NCBI RefSeq assembly: GCF_000719115.1
Contig: NZ_JOEA01000043.1
Location: 1-13,405, forward strand
Reading direction: 5' to 3'
DNA from: Lentzea albidocapillata
GTDB taxonomy: Bacteria > Actinomycetota > Actinomycetes > Mycobacteriales > Pseudonocardiaceae
DNA length: 13,405 nt
Part shown: positions 1 to 6,470 of the stretch, one piece after another
Layout of the letters: the number at the start of each line of letters is the position of its first letter
Position numbering within the stretch: the stretch's first letter is position 1
The notes under the pieces: model-generated
Told to the model about the DNA's origin: nothing
Seen by the model: only the letters and a program-made list of their open reading frames with translations
The model's database searches: none
Translations under genes and position numbers: made by a program

Positions 1-54
1 CAGCGACAAGAACAAGACCACCGGGTAGAACATCACCAGGACCCACCACCTGCG

Positions 55-92
55 GAATTACTTGAGCGCAGGCCCCGGGAATAACTTGAGCG
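55..92 (+). repeat. short direct repeat at the 5' end of the HNH gene
   Basis: GAATTACTTGAGCG at 55-68 recurs as GAATAACTTGAGCG at 79-92: 14 bp with one mismatch, offset by 24 bp, so it is in frame. Each copy supplies one candidate TTG start for the HNH gene. It may be a small tandem duplication or the residue of a rearrangement that removed the gene's 5' end. Confidence 0.5.
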
Positions 93-349
93 TTCACACA
101 GCCGCGGCTCGTGCTCGCGAACTCGGCTTCGACATCGTCGTCGACCGCGTCGATCCCCGGGACATATACGAACGCGATGGCTGGACTTGTCAGCTGTGCG
201 GTGCTCCGGTCGACCGCGATAAGGCATGGCCTCATCCACTCTCGGTCACCCTCGACCACATCCAGCCGATCGCGCGCGGCGGACATCACTCCGCCGCAAA
301 CCTCCAGACTGCGCACTGGGAATGCAACCTGATCAAGGGCGCGCACTGA
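62..349 (+). CDS. HNH endonuclease domain protein, probably 5'-truncated
   Basis: A 95-residue product carrying a complete HNH nuclease core: CQLC (zinc knuckle), then LDHIQPIARGG with the catalytic DH pair, then the N of ANLQ and WECN before a final KG. HNH proteins of this actinobacterial type (RDGWTCQLCG...WPHPLSVTLDHI...) cut DNA using a metal held by the His/Asn residues. Relatives as I remember them carry an extra N-terminal zinc-finger segment that is absent here, so this is probably a 5'-truncated copy; an in-frame TAG at 26-28 blocks upstream extension. Both in-frame start candidates are TTG (62 and 86), each inside a copy of a 14-bp direct repeat, with only weak GGA-type ribosome-binding sites. 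It ends 4 bp before the stop codon of the convergent minus-strand gene. The domain call is secure; whether the gene is expressed is doubtful. Confidence 0.7.
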   Translation: MSAGPGNNLSVHTAAARARELGFDIVVDRVDPRDIYERDGWTCQLCGAPVDRDKAWPHPLSVTLDHIQPIARGGHHSAANLQTAHWECNLIKGAH

Positions 350-353
350 CGCT

Positions 354-1556
354 TCAGCGGGTGTGCCGCTGGGAGGGGTCGCCGATCGGCCAGTCTTCGG
401 GGAGCCCGAGCGCGGTGTTGGCCGGGGCAGCAGGTGGTTGACGTTCGACCTGGCCGCTTGCGAGGTGCATTGTCCCCCAGGTCGGGAGTACCGGAGCATC
501 GATCGATCTCGAGTTGGGGCTGCACCACAGGACGGGTGTGTTCTTCGCCCAGCTCCAGGGTCCTGGGTTGTTGACGACCAGGACGCCGCTCACTCGTGAG
601 TGACTGTCGGTGTGAGGAGTTGTCCAGTATCCGTCGGGCAACCTGCGGAGGGCCGATGAGTCACCCGATCTGATGTACTCGATCGGACTTCCGTACAACG
701 AGTTACCGATGTCGTCGTCCTCCGGGAAGTAGGTCGCTTGCCCGACCGCCACGATGAAAGGCATCGACAGCTCCCCGTACTTCTTGCCCTTCCGTCTGAC
801 CGCCTCGAGCACCAGATCGGATCTGAGCGGCTCTTTCATCGGTGGATACATCCCGATCGTCCTGCTGGAGGGGATGCCACGCCTGCCAGGGTCCCGCGGA
901 AACGCCATGAACGAAATGGACCAGTCAGCTTCCTGCCAGGTGTAGCTCGGCAGCGGCCTGTGGCGTTGCATGAGGTCGGCGATGGCGTGATCGGGGTCAA
1001 GTTCGGCCAGCCACCGTGTCAGTCCGGATTTCAGCCGTTTTTGTTGCGGTGCCGTCGATCCAGCTCTGTTGATCGTGACCGACACGCGGAAGTTGGGGCT
1101 GGGCAACCTGTCGATGGTGTCGAGCAGGGCAGCTGTCAACGCGTCGTCCGCGCGCTCGGACGTCCAGATCGCCTCGACGACGAACTGCTCATCACCACGG
1201 GTCACCAGGAAGTCTGGGGTCTTGCCGCGGCTTCCGAGTGGTCGCTCGATCTCGACTGTGCAGCCGGCGCCGAGCAGCATCTCGTGCAGGTACAGCTCCC
1301 ACAACGCGGAGGACACGTTGGCGTTGGAGTTCCTATCCAGGAGCCGCTTGCGGAAACCACGCTGTGCGTGCTCCGGGAGGTGGGACCACCACTCGGTGAT
1401 CACATCCCGCGCCTGGTCCCAGAACGGTCCAGCCATCCGCTCGTAGAACTCCGCGTCTGGCTCGGTACCCCGCTGTGGTGACGAATCCGTCCGGATCCGG
1501 TCTGTGTAGACCGCCATGAGCAAGGATCGTAGATCGCCCTGCTGATACTTCTCCAA
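354..1556 (-). CDS. uncharacterised PD-(D/E)XK-like protein, 400 aa
   Basis: The function is unknown. Residues 83-129 look like the core of a PD-(D/E)XK nuclease-fold domain: a helix with E87 and E92 (WELYLHE), then TPDFLV with the PD pair at 114-115, then a strand FVVEA with E128. The lysine expected two residues after that glutamate is missing (EAI), so catalysis may be altered or lost. From memory, similar actinobacterial proteins of unknown function also read VEA there, so the change may be a family trait rather than decay. The C-terminal 250 residues are tryptophan- and proline-rich with no domain I recognise. The longest frame starts at TTG (1556) with GGA about 7 nt upstream; the ATG at residue 14 has no ribosome-binding site. 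It lies downstream of the ASCH gene on the same strand, 152 bp away, and could belong to the same transcript. A nuclease-like role in a conflict cassette is inference. Confidence 0.65.
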   Translation of the reverse strand: MEKYQQGDLRSLLMAVYTDRIRTDSSPQRGTEPDAEFYERMAGPFWDQARDVITEWWSHLPEHAQRGFRKRLLDRNSNANVSSALWELYLHEMLLGAGCTVEIERPLGSRGKTPDFLVTRGDEQFVVEAIWTSERADDALTAALLDTIDRLPSPNFRVSVTINRAGSTAPQQKRLKSGLTRWLAELDPDHAIADLMQRHRPLPSYTWQEADWSISFMAFPRDPGRRGIPSSRTIGMYPPMKEPLRSDLVLEAVRRKGKKYGELSMPFIVAVGQATYFPEDDDIGNSLYGSPIEYIRSGDSSALRRLPDGYWTTPHTDSHSRVSGVLVVNNPGPWSWAKNTPVLWCSPNSRSIDAPVLPTWGTMHLASGQVERQPPAAPANTALGLPEDWPIGDPSQRHTR

Positions 1557-1708
1557 AGCATTTCCGCGTCTGTACTACCGAGACAGGCTCGTCAGGGGCG
1601 TGCTTGTGCTCAGGAGCAGTAGGGTGGGATGAACTCGGCCATGCTCGTTCACGCTGCCGACACTGGGATCGACTGAAGCTCACGTTCTGATGGATCGCGC
1701 AGCGACCC
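1557..1708 (-). other. 152-bp spacer between ASCH and PD-(D/E)XK-like genes
   Basis: No convincing gene, hairpin or promoter. The only short frame with an ATG on the minus strand encodes MAEFIPPYCS and stops. The spacing leaves open whether the downstream gene has its own promoter. Confidence 0.4.
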
Positions 1709-2188
1709 TCAGCGCCGTGAACTTCCGGCATCGACCAGGCTGCGGAGTTGAGCAGGGTCGTCATCGGACACAAAGCGGTAGCTCTGGGGTGGTTGGAACT
1801 TGGCCGTTCCACGCAATACCGAGAGCGGCCAGGGATCCGCCAGCCGATGTGGGAAGCCGACGTGCAGCGCTGTGGCCAGATCAGCACCGGCGAAGTACTC
1901 GTCGTACTCGTGACGGAGCAGCCCACTGTTCTTGCGGTGGCGCCGCCAAATTCTTGCGGGAGTGTCGGTGTCGCGTCCGACGAGCACTGCGGTACCGACG
2001 ACGGCCATCACCGGTGAACTGGCGTAGAGGATCAGATGGGTGCCGTCTGGAGCGGACAATCTGGTGCGTCGCAGCTCGACGGTCTTCGTGCCATCAAGAA
2101 TGGCTTCAGCGAAGCGTGGTCGAAGCGACAGCAGGAGTGGGCGCAGGTCAGATGCCCACGCGCTGGGTTCTATTGCTGTCGCCGTCAC
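1709..2188 (-). CDS. small ASCH-domain (PUA-like) protein, 159 aa
   Basis: The sequence from LLLSLRPRFAEAILDGTK onward is a typical ASCH domain. It has the hallmark GxKxxE (GTKTVE, residues 33-38) followed by R40, then the strand LILYASSPVMAVVGTA and a C-terminal WPLSVLRGTAKFQPPQSY. ASCH domains have a PUA-like beta-barrel that binds RNA or modified nucleosides; some members have amidohydrolase or ribonuclease activity, others are thought to act as coactivators. I chose the GTG at 2188 because AAGGT stands 8 nt upstream; the frame stays open to 2515 but that part overlaps the upstream gene and reads as shadow sequence. It lies 64 bp downstream of the GNAT-PIN gene on the same strand, probably co-transcribed. 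That gene has an ASCH-like C-terminus of its own, suggesting related roles on RNA. Confidence 0.85.
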   Translation of the reverse strand: MTATAIEPSAWASDLRPLLLSLRPRFAEAILDGTKTVELRRTRLSAPDGTHLILYASSPVMAVVGTAVLVGRDTDTPARIWRRHRKNSGLLRHEYDEYFAGADLATALHVGFPHRLADPWPLSVLRGTAKFQPPQSYRFVSDDDPAQLRSLVDAGSSRR

Positions 2189-2252
2189 AGGGGGTGACCT
2201 TAGCGGTACATGGCGGCGGACCGGTGGTGCACATGGCCGATTGTGGATCACG

Positions 2253-4340
2253 TCATCGCTTCGTTGTGTTTCCTGCGGCGTAGATCGCGGCGAAGGTTGC
2301 TGGTGGAACGCGGACGGGACCTTGAATCCTCTTCGGGCCTTCCAGCGACTTGAGGATGTCGAGGTACTCAGACCACAGCACCGGGCGACGAAACAGCTCG
2401 GTGTAGGACACACGCAACGCTTGTGCGCTGCCACGTTCGCCCGCTGCGCCGCGGACGTCGGAGAGCGTGAAGACGCCGTAGTGGGCGAACTGCGCGTGCA
2501 GCTCTTCGGGTGCACCGAACTCGATGGCGTCGAGGAGCGAGGTACCGATGAACCGCGCGGGGCCGGTGTTCGAATCCTGTGTGAGGTACCACAGGACGCG
2601 TCCGGGCGCCTTCAGCACGCTGGGGTGGTTGCCGCGGTAGTACACGTGCTCGCGTCCAAGAGCCAGTCTGGTCGACCGTTCGGTGAGTATCGGCGGCTCA
2701 CCGAGCAGCTCAGCACTCCATCGCGGCTGGATCGCCACTGCGAAGTGGGCAAGGTCGCTGTCGGTGATCTTGGCGGGCCACCACGTTCTCTCGTACTGCG
2801 CGGCCGATTCGGGTGCGAGGTGAGGTGGTAGCAGTGCTGCAGGCTCAAGGTCGACCAGTGCGTGTGCGGAGGAAACAGCGGCGCTGATCTGAGCTCCCGT
2901 CCCGGCAGCTTGGATCACCCAGGAGTGCCATACGCCGTCGATCCGCTGGTATCCCTCGTGGCTTGCCGCGCGCTCAATTGCCGGCGAGAGGTAGGGGTCC
3001 TCGATGCGCACCACGCTGACGTTCTCGTCGCGAGCCGTCACTCGCAACATCCAGAGCAAGTACCGCGCCATGGTGTCGGCGTCGGCGTTGTCCTGCACGC
3101 GGAGGAGAGGTGCCCGCAACACATGGCCATCGAGCACTGAGGCATAGCAGCCCACGGGTTTGTCGTTGCCTGCTCGGACGATCGAATGGGACCGCGGCGA
3201 CCGAGCCAGTGCCTGCAACCGGGCCTTCAGCTCTTGCCGTGTTTCGCCAGCGGCCCTGTCGAGGAAGGCCATGAGCGCTGCCTCGGACTGAGCGTTCGCA
3301 AGCTCGGTGCTGAACGAACTCCCGGCAATCACCTGCGGTCGGTAGGCGACGGCGTGTGCGAGTTCGTCGAGCTGGATGACGAGATGGTCCGGATCGATCA
3401 CTCGAAGACCAGTCAGCTCAGGAACCTGGTTGAGCTGAGCCAACAGAGGTGCGACTTTCGTGCGCAGGCGCTCATCCCAGGTGAGGAAGACACGGATCCG
3501 CGCTGCGGCGGTTTCGGCGAGCTGCCACAGGTCCCCGATGTCTTGCGGCGTGAGTTCCCTGTCGGGCTCTGCTGATCGAACGGTCGCGCGCAGGATCTCG
3601 TAGAGTTCTTCAGCGCGCTTGGGTGATCCGTGCGGCCGACGGTACCGAGCTGCTGCATCAACCAGTCGGCCCCGGAGTGCAGCCGGATGCCGGTCAAGAT
3701 CCCGTTCGAGTCCATGCGGAACGACCTTCTCGATCCGGTCCGCCACGTCAGGAGCGAGAAGTACCTGTGATCGATCCGCCTGCGGGTGATCTTTCCGCGT
3801 GCGCAGATCCATCAGGATGTTCACGTCGATAGCCACTGCCAGTTCCGTTGGCTCCTCCAGCGGCGTGAACAGGTTGGCGTGCCCGTGATCGAGCCACCAC
3901 ACGGTCATCGCGGCCTGATCTTCACCACGTCCACGTGCACGGCCGAGGTGCTCGAAGCCCAGACCGCGCCACACGCGCTGGATGTCGGCGTAGTCATCCC
4001 GGCATTTAGCGCGTACGCCAAGGCGGGCTTGATGTCGTCGGCTCACCTCGTTGACGAGACGCTGGGCCATGCCGCGGTGACGGTAGTCTTTCGCGACGCA
4101 CAGGTGGACCAGGGTTACCTCGTTGCGAGGGAGGCGGAAGACCGTGTATCCGATCATCTCGCCCTCGTCCAGCGCCGCGAGGAGCCAGCCTCTTTGCGCA
4201 GCGTCGAAGTATGCGGCCCGCGGCAACAGCCCGAGTGTCTTCCTAGCCGTATTGCCGAGTTCGACCGCGCGTTCGATCGTTTCGGTGTCCGTACCGGACA
4301 CGACCTGAATGACCACTTTCGCGGACGTCGACGGCGACAT
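2253..4340 (-). CDS. GNAT acetyltransferase + PIN domain + GNAT-like + ASCH-like multidomain protein
   Basis: A 695-residue fusion. Residues 8-150 form a GNAT N-acetyltransferase with the acetyl-CoA loop RHRGMA at 87-92 and the typical closing WRGLGFEHLGR. Residues 165-320 look like a PIN ribonuclease: D172 in AIDVNILMDL, E212, D267/D270 in LTPQDIGDLW, and D289 in FLTWDERL, giving a plausible acidic Mg2+ site. Residues about 340-480 resemble a degenerate second GNAT fold (VVRIEDPYLSPAIERAA...EGY). Residues 530-665 resemble an ASCH/EVE-type PUA-like domain (YYRGNHPSVLKAPGRVLWYL, then ELFRRPVLW). PIN domains usually cleave RNA, and GNAT domains in conflict systems can acetylate aminoacyl-tRNA or self-targets. 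The ATG start (4338-4340) has no clear ribosome-binding site, so it may be leaderless or start elsewhere. A separate ASCH gene follows. An RNA-directed toxin, resolution or defence role is inference; the GNAT and PIN calls are firm, the last two moderate. Confidence 0.8.
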   Translation of the reverse strand: MSPSTSAKVVIQVVSGTDTETIERAVELGNTARKTLGLLPRAAYFDAAQRGWLLAALDEGEMIGYTVFRLPRNEVTLVHLCVAKDYRHRGMAQRLVNEVSRRHQARLGVRAKCRDDYADIQRVWRGLGFEHLGRARGRGEDQAAMTVWWLDHGHANLFTPLEEPTELAVAIDVNILMDLRTRKDHPQADRSQVLLAPDVADRIEKVVPHGLERDLDRHPAALRGRLVDAAARYRRPHGSPKRAEELYEILRATVRSAEPDRELTPQDIGDLWQLAETAAARIRVFLTWDERLRTKVAPLLAQLNQVPELTGLRVIDPDHLVIQLDELAHAVAYRPQVIAGSSFSTELANAQSEAALMAFLDRAAGETRQELKARLQALARSPRSHSIVRAGNDKPVGCYASVLDGHVLRAPLLRVQDNADADTMARYLLWMLRVTARDENVSVVRIEDPYLSPAIERAASHEGYQRIDGVWHSWVIQAAGTGAQISAAVSSAHALVDLEPAALLPPHLAPESAAQYERTWWPAKITDSDLAHFAVAIQPRWSAELLGEPPILTERSTRLALGREHVYYRGNHPSVLKAPGRVLWYLTQDSNTGPARFIGTSLLDAIEFGAPEELHAQFAHYGVFTLSDVRGAAGERGSAQALRVSYTELFRRPVLWSEYLDILKSLEGPKRIQGPVRVPPATFAAIYAAGNTTKR

Positions 4341-4388
4341 CGTTGCAGTTTGACCCAGGACTGCGGGTTCGCGACTGTCGCTGGTGTT

Positions 4389-4426
4389 CTCTCACCTGAG
4401 AGGCCTACCTGTAGGCGCACATATGT
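4389..4426. promoter_or_regulatory. cluster of three palindromes upstream of the GNAT-PIN gene
   Basis: Two perfect dyads abut: CTCTCA-CC-TGAGAG at 4389-4402 and GCCTAC-CT-GTAGGC at 4403-4416. The 8-bp palindrome ACATATGT follows at 4419-4426. They lie 50-85 bp upstream of the GNAT-PIN start, where an operator would be expected. No strong -35/-10 pair is visible around them, so the operator role is inference; a recombination or insertion boundary beside the ynfA remnant is an alternative. Confidence 0.45.
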
Positions 4427-4487
4427 TCAGGGTGTGATCGGTCGTGCCGAGACCGAGCGAGCAGAGGTGTCGGGGTTCCCGAAGCCG

Positions 4488-4687
4488 CTGCTCGGCGTCG
4501 CCGGCTTCCCCGCGACGTCCCGGCCAGATTTGAAGGTCGGCCGCAGCCTCGCCGCCTATGGCGGAGTTTCGTCGCTGGCTCGCTTGCGTGGAGCATGGTG
4601 TTGGGCGGGTCCCGGCCGCATCGGTGGGACTACATCGGTGCCGCCATCTGCGTGATCGGCGTTGCCGTGTACGTGCCTAGAGGCTGA
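4488..4687 (+). pseudogene. ynfA: ynfA (UPF0060 membrane protein) remnant
   Basis: The C-terminal two thirds of a YnfA-family small membrane protein can be read in two frames. Frame 3 gives [22 protein letters not shown], the counterpart of the family's GFVATLQPD..FGR.LAAYGGV. After one lost base near 4567 the reading moves to frame 2: [10 protein letters not shown], then [19 protein letters not shown] and VAVYVPRG before TGA (4685-4687). Two residues before YVPRG also appear to be missing relative to the usual AVIMYAPR ending. The N-terminal part, which would carry the first membrane helices, is absent. YnfA proteins are four-helix inner-membrane proteins of the small multidrug resistance type. 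This copy cannot work. It is the only + strand relic between minus-strand modules, so it probably marks an old backbone locus broken by insertion or deletion. Confidence 0.8.
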
Positions 4688-4821
4688 CGCAGGATTGACC
4701 CTCTGACCTCGCCCCTGCTCACGCAGTCAGAGCACCAGGCGGTCGCCTCGCTGCGTTCGTGCCGCGTCCAGTTCAGCTCAGTGCCTTGGTCGAGGAGGTA
4801 CTCGGCGCACTGCCAGGTCAA
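4630..4821 (-). CDS. possible small cysteine-containing ORF (doubtful)
   Basis: A 63-codon frame with a TTG start. Its first 40 residues ([17 protein letters not shown], then [13 protein letters not shown] with a CxxC) have the GC-rich third positions of real genes here, but the tail overlaps the ynfA remnant and looks non-coding. The same frame continues upstream directly to the stop codon of the antitoxin-peptidase gene (4885-4887), so it may instead be a former 3' extension of that gene or another relic. There is no good ribosome-binding site. I do not recognise the family. Confidence 0.25.
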   Translation of the reverse strand: MTWQCAEYLLDQGTELNWTRHERSEATAWCSDCVSRGEVRGSILRQPLGTYTATPITQMAAPM

Positions 4822-4884
4822 ACCCTGGAACTGATTAGCCTCGTGTGGAACGAACGCTGCTGCTGCACATCCGAACTCGGCGTT

Positions 4885-5952
4885 TCACCAGTTTTGCAGG
4901 TATCTGGTGACGGTGGGGGCATCCTTCGTGAGGGCGCTGCGCCAACTGAGCACTCCGCGGTTCTGTAGACGGCCGACGACGACGATTGGATGCACACCCC
5001 GCGCGTTGGCCACCTTGGTCAGCCAGGTCTGGCCGATCCGTTCTGGAGTGGGCGGGAGTGAGCCTGGCAGGGCCCAGTGCGCCGCGAGCTCGTTTGCTTC
5101 ATCCTCGCGTGCCCTGCCGCGCGGGTTGTCCTCATCCAAGATCACCTCGCCCGCGATGTGGCCAAGCACTATGTGCGCTACTTCGTGCAGAAGCGTGAAG
5201 AGCACCTTGTCGAGCCGTTGGCCGCGGCCAGACAGCCCGATGACGGGCGTGCCGTCGAGGTCGAACGAAGCACCGTCGATCTTGCTGGAGGGAAAGGCCT
5301 CGACGTGCACCAGCCGGACTCCGGCTTCTGCGAACTGGGCTGGCAACTTCGCGAACGCTGCAGGATCGCGCACCTCGTTGCTCAGCCGGCTGGCCAGCGC
5401 TTGCAGTCGCTCCCGAGAGTATGGCGCTACGCGCAGTCGCGCGGCCTGACGCCGTACGCACGCGAGCCACGTCAGCTGAGTGGGCGTGACCCGTTCGTCG
5501 ACGTTGCTTCGTCTCGCGACCATCGCCAGCTGGGGTTCATCGTCGACGTGGTCGATCTCGAGGAGTTCGCACAGTTGATCAGCTTGGTCTTGGATCGTGG
5601 TCCCTGTGATCACGCCGCGCTTGCGTAGTACTGCGACCGGAGCCAGCTGGTTCAGTCGGGCCCGGAGGCGGACTTCGTCCAGCTGTCTGCGGGTGCCCTC
5701 GTCCTGTGACTGTTTCCATAGGTGGTACTGGTCTTGATAGTTCAGCCAGTACTCGGGGCTTGGGCCCAATGCCGCGGAGATCTGGGCAGCTGACTCTCGG
5801 GTGATCTCCTTCTTGCCGGAGATGATCTCCGAGATGACCTGTGCGGGGCGGCCCAGGATGTCGGCGAACTCGGCCTGGGTCCAGCCGCGAGCTTCTATCT
5901 CCTCCAGCAGGTGTTCACCCACCGGGAAGGCTTCCGCAGGCCCGGTGTTCAT
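4885..5952 (-). CDS. HigA-type HTH antitoxin fused to ImmA/IrrE metallopeptidase, 355 aa
   Basis: Residues 10-70 are a HigA-like XRE helix-turn-helix (LEEIEARGWTQAEFADILG, then QVISEIISGKKEIT). Residues about 205-300 are an ImmA/IrrE (M78) zinc peptidase domain with the HEVAH motif (HExxH) at 256-260 and a downstream AREDEANELAAHWALPG segment around 281-297 that should give the third zinc ligand. HigA antitoxins neutralise the HigB mRNA interferase and repress their own operon; ImmA/IrrE peptidases cut repressors or antitoxins in response to stress. The fusion could therefore sense and process itself. ATG at 5952 is chosen because it overlaps the toxin stop (ATGA, 5952-5949) and has GGGAGGT 6 nt upstream; the frame stays open further upstream but only as shadow of the toxin gene. 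Toxin-before-antitoxin order is typical of higBA. Family assignment is firm. Confidence 0.9.
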   Translation of the reverse strand: MNTGPAEAFPVGEHLLEEIEARGWTQAEFADILGRPAQVISEIISGKKEITRESAAQISAALGPSPEYWLNYQDQYHLWKQSQDEGTRRQLDEVRLRARLNQLAPVAVLRKRGVITGTTIQDQADQLCELLEIDHVDDEPQLAMVARRSNVDERVTPTQLTWLACVRRQAARLRVAPYSRERLQALASRLSNEVRDPAAFAKLPAQFAEAGVRLVHVEAFPSSKIDGASFDLDGTPVIGLSGRGQRLDKVLFTLLHEVAHIVLGHIAGEVILDEDNPRGRAREDEANELAAHWALPGSLPPTPERIGQTWLTKVANARGVHPIVVVGRLQNRGVLSWRSALTKDAPTVTRYLQNW

Positions 5953-6263
5953 GGCGTTACCTCCCGCGTGTCGGACTCGACGATGACCATCACCGTCACC
6001 TCGTCGGTCTTCACGGCGTCGAACTCGAGCAACAATCTCGCCCCGTTGGCCAAACGGATCGAGGAATGTGCTTGACCGCGGCCGTTCTCGGTCCTCAGGT
6101 CCAGGGACATCACCCGCTGCAGGTCTTTGCTGTCGTTGGCTGCGCGCAGCGACTGGAGTCGTCTTCGGTAGGCCCTGATGACGTCCGGTTCCCACGTATC
6201 TGGCTGGAAAGCGGCGTCGGCGGCGAGGCGGTGGAGCATCTCGTCGCCGTACCGCACGTGCAC
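5949..6263 (-). CDS. RelE/HigB-family toxin, 104 aa
   Basis: A small basic protein of RelE/ParE-superfamily type: helical N-terminal half (DVIRAYRRRLQSLRAANDSKDL), then LDLRTENGRGQAHSSIRLANG, RLLLEFDAV and TVMVIVESD, matching the usual order of helix, GQ.SIRLN..RL.FEF strands and V.I.EI.D ending. Such toxins usually cleave mRNA on the ribosome. The start is probably GTG at 6263, with GGAGGT 4 nt upstream; a second GTG two codons in (10 nt spacing) is also possible. The stop overlaps the antitoxin start by ATGA, giving translational coupling. Length agrees with the family. The gene is divergent from the ubiquitin-like operon and shares a 200-bp intergenic region with it. Confidence 0.85.
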   Translation of the reverse strand: MHVRYGDEMLHRLAADAAFQPDTWEPDVIRAYRRRLQSLRAANDSKDLQRVMSLDLRTENGRGQAHSSIRLANGARLLLEFDAVKTDEVTVMVIVESDTREVTP

Positions 6264-6365
6264 GCCGACCTCCGCTCATCACCCCTGGGCCGATGACGGC
6301 GCCACCGGTGGGTGTGAGCGTAGCGATCGAGCGGGATCCAGCTCGCGAGACGCCACACTCGCCTA

Positions 6366-6385
6366 AGTGTACTACTCGTATTATC
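6366..6385 (-). promoter_or_regulatory. possible promoter region for the higBA-type operon
   Basis: On the minus strand GATAAT (6385-6380) and TACACT (6371-6366) are acceptable -10 hexamers, but neither has a good -35 box at 16-18 bp. The leader to the toxin GTG would be about 100 nt. No direct proof; it is the only AT-rich stretch in the intergenic region. Confidence 0.3.
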
Positions 6386-6396
6386 GTCTTCACCCC

Positions 6397-6426
6397 TTGA
6401 CTGAACACGTGTATGCGACATACGGT
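6397..6426 (+). promoter_or_regulatory. sigma-70-type promoter with overlapping dyads for the ubiquitin-like operon
   Basis: TTGACT (6397-6402) and TACGGT (6421-6426) are separated by 18 bp, matching actinobacterial vegetative promoters. The spacer holds the palindrome ACACGTGT (6405-6412), and GTATG-CGA-CATAC (6411-6423) overlaps it and the -10 box. A repressor bound there would block the promoter. The leader to the ATG at 6471 would be near 40 nt, with AAGGAG at 6460-6465. Confidence 0.55.
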
Positions 6427-6470
6427 ACCGCTGTTCGAGTCACGCAGCCCGACAAGCGCAAGGAGTGGTC

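Noticed and set aside
1..48. Minus-strand frame reading WWVLVMFYPVVLFLSL toward the left edge, perhaps the start of a membrane protein
   Set aside because: Only about 15 codons are in the window, with alternative GTG and ATG starts and no clear family, so it cannot be called.
738..1481. 247-codon open frame antisense to the PD-(D/E)XK-like gene
   Set aside because: Composition is typical of a shadow frame in GC-rich DNA and no motif is present; the minus-strand frame has a conserved-looking domain.
2189..2515. N-terminal extension of the ASCH frame
   Set aside because: It overlaps the end of the GNAT-PIN gene in another frame and is serine/arginine-rich; the GTG at 2188 has a ribosome-binding site.
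4688..4830. Possible tRNA-like or small RNA structure in the gap after ynfA
   Set aside because: No cloverleaf with T-loop and anticodon arm could be built on either strand.
5953..6408. Long N-terminal extension of the antitoxin-peptidase frame (507 codons in total)
   Set aside because: The extra part is antisense-like arginine-rich shadow sequence of the toxin gene; the ATGA overlap and GGGAGGT site fix the start at 5952.
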